Positions 6,294 through 11,230 of a stretch of 11,230 nucleotides of DNA are shown here, one piece after another. The DNA is from Bacillota bacterium (GTDB lineage Bacteria; Bacillota; Clostridia; Peptostreptococcales; Anaerovoracaceae). Every line of letters starts with the position of its first letter. Position 1 is the stretch's first letter. The position numbers were made by a program, and so were the translations under genes. The stretch lies in the NCBI GenBank assembly GCA_016281165.1, contig JAEEIC010000121.1, forward strand, positions 1 through 11,230. The letters run 5' to 3'. Under the pieces are notes generated by a model. The model did not search any database, was not told the DNA's origin, and saw nothing but the letters and a program-made list of their open reading frames with translations.

Positions 6294-6851
6294 CTACTTT
6301 GAGCCGGGCAGCAGGTCCTGAGGCCTGTAGAAGAAATCGGACTGCATGGTACCGGGAGTCAGGTAGACGTTCCCGTCGCCGCACATGAAGTAATAGCACT
6401 CGTCGTCGCTCTTGGCGGGATCGCCGAAGACAAGGTCGTAGGTCTTCCCGTCCGCTTCGACGTGTATCTCGCAGATGGGATCCTCAAAACCGTAGCCCGT
6501 GGTCTGGGCGACGTTCTCGAGCTTTCTTTTCGCCTGGACGTCGGCCAGCTCGCCCAGCAGCACGTCCATTATGTTCTGATCCGCGGTCTGCTTCTCGCCG
6601 TTCTCGTCGGTGAAGACCCAGGCGTCCCCTTCTCTGGTGACGCCGGCGGAGCGGTTGAGGCAGGTCCAGCTGAAGGCGGTGATGCTCTCCTTCTCGAGCC
6701 CGAAGGCCTTGAAGGTCTCATCCTCCGCCGCGGCCGCGGGCTCGGGCTCTTCGGCCGGCTCTTCCTGCAGGTGGCCGAGGGCGTACCAGGCTCCTCCGCC
6801 GGTCAGGCAGAGGACCAGGAAAAGAATGAGAAGCTTGATGCCCCTGTTCAT
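6294..6851 (-). CDS. Short DUF4340-type membrane-anchored protein
   Basis: This 185-residue protein has one N-terminal membrane segment (about 7-24), an acidic Pro/Glu/Ala linker (29-45) and a single extracytoplasmic domain (46-180). The domain resembles DUF4340 in its pattern: ITAFSW, then WVFTDENGE, then ADVQAKRKLENV, TGYGFEDP, and a final YLTPGTMQSDFFY. DUF4340 proteins commonly follow GldG-like genes and, as I recall, are usually 300-500 residues; this one carries about one repeat unit. It ends cleanly, followed by a terminator, so it looks naturally short rather than broken. Its ATG overlaps the GldG-like stop by one base (TAATG), with GAAGGAGG 8 bases upstream. It is the last gene of the four-gene ABC operon and is probably an accessory of the transporter on the outer face of the membrane. 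The biochemical role of the family is unknown to me. Confidence 0.75.
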   Translation of the reverse strand: MNRGIKLLILFLVLCLTGGGAWYALGHLQEEPAEEPEPAAAAEDETFKAFGLEKESITAFSWTCLNRSAGVTREGDAWVFTDENGEKQTADQNIMDVLLGELADVQAKRKLENVAQTTGYGFEDPICEIHVEADGKTYDLVFGDPAKSDDECYYFMCGDGNVYLTPGTMQSDFFYRPQDLLPGSK

Positions 6852-8281
6852 TATCTGTGCCTCCTTCTGATCATGACGATGATGCCTATGGCCAGATAGC
6901 AGAGAGGTATCACGCCCACGAAGAAGACGGTGAGGATGTTGACGGTGGAAGCGCTCATGTTCAGGGTCTCGTCCGCGAGGCTCTTGGCGCTGATGACGAC
7001 GCCGGAATCCTCGGAACCGCAGAGCCAGGCCAGGGTATTGATGAAGATGGTCTCATTGGCGCCGCCCACGTTCTTGCTGACGGTCTCGTCGAGGAGGTAG
7101 GGGGTGGTGTACCAGACTATCTTCGCGTCGATGCCCAGCTCCTCGCTCAGGGTCTTGGTGACGGCGACGCCCAGGGCGAAGCTTCCTTCTATATCTCCGT
7201 CCTCCTTCTCGAAGGTCTGCATATCGAAGCCGGCAAGCTTGGAGTAGGCGCTGTTCGAGGTCCTGAAGAGCTTGTTGGTAAGAATCGAGGTGTCGCCCAG
7301 AGTCTCGACGTTAAGGCCCTGCGCGTAGGGCAGCATCACCACGTAGTTGTTGTTCTTCACGGGGATGGTGATGGTGTTGGAGACCATGTCGGGCAGCAGG
7401 TTGTAGGGAGCGCCCGCGTAATTGCCGCTGTTCTGATCGATGACCATGCCGTCGACAGCCTGCACGCCGTAGGGCTCCATGAGCCTGTTGATGCTCGAAA
7501 GAGCCTTGGCGTCGTCCTGCACGCCGGTGATCATCAGCAGGCTCCCGCCTCTGGCGAGGTATTCCTCGAGCTTTTTGAGCTCGTCGTCGTTGAGATCGCT
7601 GCGGGGATCGTAGATCAGGACGGCGTCGGCGTCCTCGGGCACCCTGTCGGCGCCGATGAGCTTGAGATCCTCCACCTGCACGTTGGCCAGCTTGACGTCG
7701 GCCGCGATATTGGTGGTGAACTCCGCCTCGCCGTGGCCCTTGAGGGAGTAGACCTTGGGCAGCTCGCTGTTGATGACGTAATTGATGGCGCCGGTGATGG
7801 CGTTCTCGCCGCTGAAGTTGACCTCGTAGTCGCCGGTGTACATGTAGGTGGCGGGATCGTACTTTATCGTGTAGATATCGTAGAAGTCGACGAAGCGGTC
7901 GCGCTGGGCGCTCTTCACGACGAGGCTGTTGTCGTAGAAATTATTGGTATACTGGGCGACGAGGGCCGGGTTGAGGTCCGGGTCCTGCTTGTTCACCTTG
8001 ATGTGGGAGGAGCTGTCGGAATACTCCTGCAGCAGCAGCTCCAGGCTCTTGTCCTCCTTGCCTTCGGTGACGAGCCAGGTTATATCGATGTCCTGGTCGA
8101 GCTTCCCGAGCACGCCCAGAGTCGTCTCGCCCAGAGTGTAGAGAGCCCTGGGACTGGTATCGAATTTTGTATATTTGGCCGGAACGGCCCCGGCCAGAAG
8201 GTTCACCGCGATGGCGATGGCGATGACTATGGCGCTGGCGAGCACACTGTAGCCGCCGAGGCGAAGGCTCTTGTTCTTCAT
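6851..8281 (-). CDS. GldG-like ABC transporter auxiliary protein
   Basis: This 476-residue protein is anchored by membrane segments at both ends (about 11-31 and 448-471, followed by RRRHR). The large extracytoplasmic middle matches the GldG / ABC-type uncharacterised transport domain pattern: ALYTLGETTLGVLGKLD near the N-terminus, a VYSLKGHGE motif in the middle, then VLIYDPRSDLNDDELKKLEEYL, a region resembling a glutamine-amidotransferase-like fold without an obvious catalytic Cys. In Bacteroidetes GldG works with GldA and GldF in gliding and secretion; in Clostridia the role is unknown. A GTG at 8290 would extend the protein, but the GGAGGTG site runs straight into it, so I start at the ATG at 8281, which overlaps the permease stop (TGATG). 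It sits between the permease and DUF4340 genes and likely binds the permease to form one complex. Confidence 0.85.
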   Translation of the reverse strand: MKNKSLRLGGYSVLASAIVIAIAIAVNLLAGAVPAKYTKFDTSPRALYTLGETTLGVLGKLDQDIDITWLVTEGKEDKSLELLLQEYSDSSSHIKVNKQDPDLNPALVAQYTNNFYDNSLVVKSAQRDRFVDFYDIYTIKYDPATYMYTGDYEVNFSGENAITGAINYVINSELPKVYSLKGHGEAEFTTNIAADVKLANVQVEDLKLIGADRVPEDADAVLIYDPRSDLNDDELKKLEEYLARGGSLLMITGVQDDAKALSSINRLMEPYGVQAVDGMVIDQNSGNYAGAPYNLLPDMVSNTITIPVKNNNYVVMLPYAQGLNVETLGDTSILTNKLFRTSNSAYSKLAGFDMQTFEKEDGDIEGSFALGVAVTKTLSEELGIDAKIVWYTTPYLLDETVSKNVGGANETIFINTLAWLCGSEDSGVVISAKSLADETLNMSASTVNILTVFFVGVIPLCYLAIGIIVMIRRRHR

Positions 8282-9144
8282 CAGCTCCACCTCCGTTTCT
8301 CCATGGACTGAACGCTGAGGAAGAGGAAGACCGCGATCACCGAGAGGTAGAAGACCAGGGTGGTCAGGTCAAAGCTCCCCTGATAGAAATTCTCGAACCT
8401 GTCGAAGAGCGACAGATGCCCGCCCAGCTTGGAGAGCAGGCCCTCGTAGGAGGCGCTGTTCTTAAGGTAGGTGAAGCAGATGACGGCTTCCATCACTACC
8501 GCGCAGGCCAGGGCGGCGGTGCTGCTCTGGGTCATGAGGTAGACAAGGAAGGCGATGCCGGCCGCGATCACGGTGATGACCATCATGTTGGTCCTGGCGG
8601 TGGTGGAGACGAACTTGAGCATCGAGGCGAGGTAATAGTTTACCAGCATCACGATGAAGCAGAGTCCGGCCGCCACGGGCTGGCTCTCGGTGAGTGACGA
8701 GATGAACATGCCGATGGCGATCAGGGCCGCTCCCAGGAAGAAGAAGCCCAGCATGGTCGAATAGGCGGTGGCAAGAGGCACGTTGCCGTAGCTTCTGAGG
8801 ATCAGAGGATAGACACAGATGATCAGAAGAGGTATCGCGAAGACGGTCAGCATGGCGAAGTACTTGCCGCAGACCACCTTGTGCATGGAGACGGGCAGCG
8901 AATAGAGCAGCTGATCGGTCTTCTGCTTCCTCTCCTCCGCCAGCACCCTCATGGTGAGGATGGGCACGCCCACCAGGAAGATGTAGGGCATGCTCCCGGG
9001 GACGAACTCGAAATTGACGACCTGATGGCCCAGATTGTAGACCATGGTATATATGCCCGCGAAGAGCAGGATGAAGAGCCCGAAAACGTAGGCTGTGACG
9101 TTGGTCATGTAGCCTTTGAGCTCGTGTTTGTAGATGGCGTTCAT
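8281..9144 (-). CDS. ABC-2 type permease (GldF/NosY-like)
   Basis: This 287-residue integral membrane protein is the permease half of the ABC exporter. Hydrophobic stretches suggest six to eight helices at about 17-37, 52-68, 95-117, 128-150, 155-178, 186-205, 207-226 and 260-279. The cytoplasmic motif EERKQKTDQLLYSLPVS (70-86) is the coupling segment typical of ABC-2 permeases of the NosY/GldF kind, which contacts the ATPase. The N-terminus (NAIYKHELKGYMTN) also fits the family. Its ATG overlaps the ATPase stop (ATGA) and its stop overlaps the GldG-like start, so the operon is translationally coupled throughout. It probably works as a dimer with two ATPase subunits. The substrate cannot be told; candidates for this class are export of a peptide or polymer, or mechanical work on envelope proteins. 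Length is normal and no defect is visible. Confidence 0.9.
   Translation of the reverse strand: MNAIYKHELKGYMTNVTAYVFGLFILLFAGIYTMVYNLGHQVVNFEFVPGSMPYIFLVGVPILTMRVLAEERKQKTDQLLYSLPVSMHKVVCGKYFAMLTVFAIPLLIICVYPLILRSYGNVPLATAYSTMLGFFFLGAALIAIGMFISSLTESQPVAAGLCFIVMLVNYYLASMLKFVSTTARTNMMVITVIAAGIAFLVYLMTQSSTAALACAVVMEAVICFTYLKNSASYEGLLSKLGGHLSLFDRFENFYQGSFDLTTLVFYLSVIAVFLFLSVQSMEKRRWS
8288..8294 (-). promoter_or_regulatory. Ribosome binding site deciding the GldG-like start
   Basis: GGAGGTG on the minus strand has its core GGAGG 8 bases before the ATG at 8281. The upstream GTG (8290-8288) is part of this site and so is unlikely to be the start. Confidence 0.75.
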
Positions 9145-10202
9145 CAGTACCCGGCCTCCTCTTTGTATTCTTCGGGCGCTATCACGGAAGCGTCGTCATC
9201 GGCAGCGGAGGATCCGCCTTCGGCAGTTTCCTGCTCCCCGGCGGGAGCCTGCTCTTCGGCGGGGCTATCTTCGCTCTCCTGGGTGAGCTTCATGAAGACG
9301 TCCTCGAGGCTCGCCTTGGAGGCGGACATGCTGAGCAGGGCGATGCCGGCCTTGCTGAAGCGGAAGAAGAGCTCGCGGCAGATCTCGTCCCCGTCTTCTC
9401 TTTGGGTGCTCACGGTGAGGAAGGTCTTGCCGTCCTTTTCATCGGACTTTTCCACATTGAGGCCCTCGGCGGCGACCAGCTCTTCCGCCCTCTCCTTTCC
9501 GCAGTCGGCGGTGAGGCTGAGCTCGAAGCGGCCGGAGAAGAAGCTCTCGAGGTTCTCGGCGCTGTCGCAGGCGACCAGCTTGCCCTTGTTGATGATCATT
9601 ATGGTCTCGCAGACGGCCTGGACCTCGGAAAGTATGTGGCTGGAGAGTATGACGGTATGCTCTTTGCCCAGCTCTCTGATGAGATCTCTGATCTCTATGA
9701 TCTGCTTGGGGTCGAGGCCCACGGTGGGCTCGTCCAGTATGATGACCTCGGGGTCTCCCAGCAGGGCCTGGGCGATGCCGACCCTCTGTCTGTAGCCCTT
9801 GGAGAGGTTCTTGCACAGCCTGTTCTGCACGTCCTCGATCTGGGTGACCTGCATGGCGTGAGCGATCTGCTTTTTGGCCTCGGCCTTGCGGACGCCCTTG
9901 GCCTCCGCCACGAACTCGAGGTATTCTTTAGGTGTCTGGTCGGGATACAGAGGCGGGAGCTCGGGCAGATAGCCTATGAGCTTCTTCGCTTTCTGAGGCT
10001 CCTCCACTATGTCATAGCCTCCGATCTTAACTTCGCCGCTGGTGGCGGCAAGGCAGCCGGTCATTATGTTCATAGTGGTCGACTTGCCGGCTCCGTTGGG
10101 TCCCAGGAAACCGTATATCTGGCCCTTCTCGATGTTGAAGGAAAGGTCAGAGACGGCGGCGTGGTCTCCGTAGAGCTTGGTCAGATTTCGTACTTCTATC
10201 AA
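9144..10202 (-). CDS. ABC transporter ATPase with acidic C-terminal tail (GldA/NosF-like)
   Basis: This 352-residue cytoplasmic ATPase drives the ABC-2 permease encoded next. All nucleotide-binding motifs are present: Walker A GPNGAGKST (34-42), signature LSKGYRQR (133-140), Walker B VIILDEPT (153-160) with E158, a D-loop at GLD, and the switch His H189 in LSSHIL. Residues about 215-307 form the C-terminal regulatory domain common in drug- and Gld-type ATPases (SKASLEDVFMKLT). Beyond 308 comes a 45-residue tail rich in Glu, Ala and Ser that is not part of the usual family and looks disordered. The start codon is TTG, chosen because MIEVRNLTKLYG is the standard family N-terminus and AAAGGAG lies 9 bases upstream; the only nearer ATG is followed at once by TAA. 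It is first in the four-gene operon and overlaps the permease start (ATGA). The substrate is unknown. Confidence 0.93.
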   Translation of the reverse strand: MIEVRNLTKLYGDHAAVSDLSFNIEKGQIYGFLGPNGAGKSTTMNIMTGCLAATSGEVKIGGYDIVEEPQKAKKLIGYLPELPPLYPDQTPKEYLEFVAEAKGVRKAEAKKQIAHAMQVTQIEDVQNRLCKNLSKGYRQRVGIAQALLGDPEVIILDEPTVGLDPKQIIEIRDLIRELGKEHTVILSSHILSEVQAVCETIMIINKGKLVACDSAENLESFFSGRFELSLTADCGKERAEELVAAEGLNVEKSDEKDGKTFLTVSTQREDGDEICRELFFRFSKAGIALLSMSASKASLEDVFMKLTQESEDSPAEEQAPAGEQETAEGGSSAADDDASVIAPEEYKEEAGY

Positions 10203-10338
10203 GACTTACATCTCCTTTGCGTTGCGCCTGCCGGCCCCATGCCGGCAAGCATAAAATAGACTTGTATGGTCAACGGTTCTTAAACGTTCCGTGAACAATC
10301 TGTGAAGAATGATGATCCCAGGGGGCTTGCGATCATCC
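10203..10338 (-). other. Intergenic leader/promoter region of the ABC operon
   Basis: This 136-base gap holds several small signals but no clear promoter. AAAGGAG (10218-10212) is the ATPase ribosome site. TGCCGGC and GCCGGCA (10229-10235 and 10241-10247) form a 7-bp leader hairpin. An AT-rich block with TATTTT is a candidate -10 without a good -35; TTGACC nearby is too close to pair with it. GTGAACAAT and GTGAAGAAT (10291-10299, 10302-10310) repeat at 11-base spacing. GATGATC and GATCATC (10311-10317, 10331-10337) can form a weak hairpin just past the stop of the upstream gene, with no strong T-run. Confidence 0.45.
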
Positions 10339-11230
10339 TCAGCGGCGGCGGCTCTTCGAGTCGCCGTAGCTCTCGGTGACTATCCTCAGCTTGTAGTCCT
10401 CCATGGCGGTGAGGAGCTTTTTCCCGTTCTCCCAGCCGAGATTGAAGAAGGCCAGAGGCTCTCCCTTTTTGCCGTCGACGAGGCAGCGCCCGTCTATCTT
10501 CCTCACGGTCCCGATATCGTCGAAGCTGAAGGAGCGCTTTTTGCCGAAGGAGGGCCTGTAGACTAGCCGCGAATCCTTGACGTCTATGTATCTTGAGATC
10601 GAGCGCATGACGGAGAAGCCCTCGTAGACCATCAGCAGGGCCGGCAGCGCGTAGAGGGCTTTCCTTACGCTCCCCGCTGCGGCTCCCCTGTATACGGCAA
10701 GGCCGGCGAGAGCGGCGAAGACCGCGATGACCGCGACGCCCAGGCCGTTTATATATTGCTTTTGCATCTTTAGGGCTGTGACGCGGTATTCTCCCGCCGG
10801 CGCGATGGGAGCGTCGGGGTCGGTCCCGAAGCGTTCGAGCCTTTGGGGACGCTTCTTCTTTTTTTCGGCGTTCTTTTCGTCTTCTTCCCTGAGCTCTTCC
10901 AGGCGCTCTTCGCTCTCGCGGGCCTTTATCTCCGCCACGCCTTTTTTGTCAAGATCCGCGTAGGCGGCGAGCTTCGACCAGGTGAAGCACAGCCCCGCGA
11001 CGACTATCAGGGAGACGAAGAGCATGCTCGGCAGCAGGGCCTTCAGGTTCTCCGGGGCGGAGAGGGCGCTGGAGGCCATCTCGAAGGGAGTGACTCCGTA
11101 CTGAGCGGCGGCTTCGACGCAGAGCTCGTCGCGGCTCAGTATCCAGCTCTGGGCCACGAACTGCGCGAGCATGACGGAGCTTATGCTGGTAAAGGCGACG
11201 CAGCCCAGAGCCCAGCCCTTCCTTCTCAGG
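10339..11230 (-). CDS. Membrane protein with charged helical segment and possible PH-like domain (5' end beyond window edge)
   Basis: The frame is open from the window edge for 296 codons. An ATG at 11172 exists, but the 19 codons before it (LRRKGWALGCVAFTSISSV) form a basic end plus the first half of a hydrophobic segment, so the true start is almost certainly just outside. Counting from the edge: membrane segment 1 at about 5-26, an outside loop, segment 2 at 66-85, a highly charged Lys/Glu helix likely to be coiled coil (93-130), segments 3 and 4 at about 162-180 and 190-204, then a cytoplasmic beta-rich domain (215-285) with YRPSFGKKRSFSFDDIGTV and a final helix ENGKKLLTAMEDYKL. That last pattern resembles bacterial PH-like domains found in Clostridial membrane proteins, but this is inference. 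I do not recognise the protein and give no function. It is 136 bases upstream of the ABC operon in the same direction and may or may not be co-transcribed. Confidence 0.7.
   Translation of the reverse strand, partial: LRRKGWALGCVAFTSISSVMLAQFVAQSWILSRDELCVEAAAQYGVTPFEMASSALSAPENLKALLPSMLFVSLIVVAGLCFTWSKLAAYADLDKKGVAEIKARESEERLEELREEDEKNAEKKKKRPQRLERFGTDPDAPIAPAGEYRVTALKMQKQYINGLGVAVIAVFAALAGLAVYRGAAAGSVRKALYALPALLMVYEGFSVMRSISRYIDVKDSRLVYRPSFGKKRSFSFDDIGTVRKIDGRCLVDGKKGEPLAFFNLGWENGKKLLTAMEDYKLRIVTESYGDSKSRRR

Noticed and set aside
6294..6851. Lipoprotein signal at the DUF4340 N-terminus
   Set aside because: The only cysteine near the hydrophobic segment is in LVLC, which lacks the small residue needed just before the cysteine in a lipobox.
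8281..8290. GTG start at 8290 for the GldG-like protein
   Set aside because: The GTG is part of the ribosome binding sequence itself. The ATG at 8281 has correct spacing and an overlap with the permease stop like the other junctions.
6857..8311. A 484-codon open frame on the plus strand opposite the GldG-like gene
   Set aside because: It mirrors the real gene and is dominated by Val, Asp, Gly and His with no motif. The minus-strand gene fits an operon with proper ribosome sites.
10206..10211. A start-stop mini-ORF (ATG TAA) just before the ATPase start
   Set aside because: The ribosome site abuts this ATG with no spacing, so initiation there is unlikely. The TTG nine bases from the site matches the family N-terminus.
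10229..10247. GC-rich hairpin as a terminator for the gene ending at 10339
   Set aside because: No run of T follows on the minus strand and it lies nearly 100 bases beyond the stop, within the ABC leader.

Overview
The window is GC-rich (roughly 60% by eye) and reads as a Gram-positive, Clostridia-type chromosome. The evidence is strong AAAGGAGG-like ribosome sites, a secreted protein with an S-layer-homology (SLH)-like region, a GldA/F/G-like ABC cluster ending in a DUF4340 protein, and frequent ATA (Ile) and AGA/AGG (Arg) codons despite the high GC. I see no transposase, phage gene, CRISPR array, tRNA or rRNA. The sequence does not fix a genus.

Left part (1-4265). A divergent promoter region at about 1900-2040 separates two small operons. 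Leftwards run a creatininase-fold amidohydrolase and a class III PLP aminotransferase, translationally coupled, with the aminotransferase cut by the window edge. Rightwards run a YbaK/EbsC-type tRNA-editing deacylase and a complete N-acyl-D-amino-acid deacylase, closed by a clear hairpin terminator at 4174-4208. The creatininase-family protein lacks two expected metal ligands, so its reaction is the main biochemical unknown of the window. Together the enzymes suggest catabolism or salvage of acylated or cyclic amino compounds, but this is inference.

Middle (4266-6161). One leftward gene encodes a secreted, probably cell-wall-bound, trypsin/HtrA-type protease. It has an SLH-like N-terminus, an intact His-Asp-Ser triad, no PDZ domain, and two C-terminal Ig-like repeats in exact 96-residue register over about 60 residues. 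Its likely promoter has its -35 box inside the terminator hairpin of the operon upstream.

Right part (6294-10202). A tightly overlapped leftward operon encodes an ABC ATPase, an ABC-2 permease, a GldG-like membrane-anchored protein and an unusually short DUF4340 protein. All junctions are stop/start overlaps, so the products probably form one membrane complex of unknown substrate.

Right edge (10339-11230). A leftward membrane protein with a charged helical segment and a possible PH-like C-terminal domain enters from beyond the edge. Its first membrane segment lies upstream of the first internal ATG, so the true start is outside the window.

Most of the window is recognisable bacterial gene content. 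The points most worth a second look are the altered creatininase site, the SLH-protease-Ig architecture, the terminator/promoter overlap at 6219-6266 and the shortened DUF4340 subunit. I found no convincing wholly new system.
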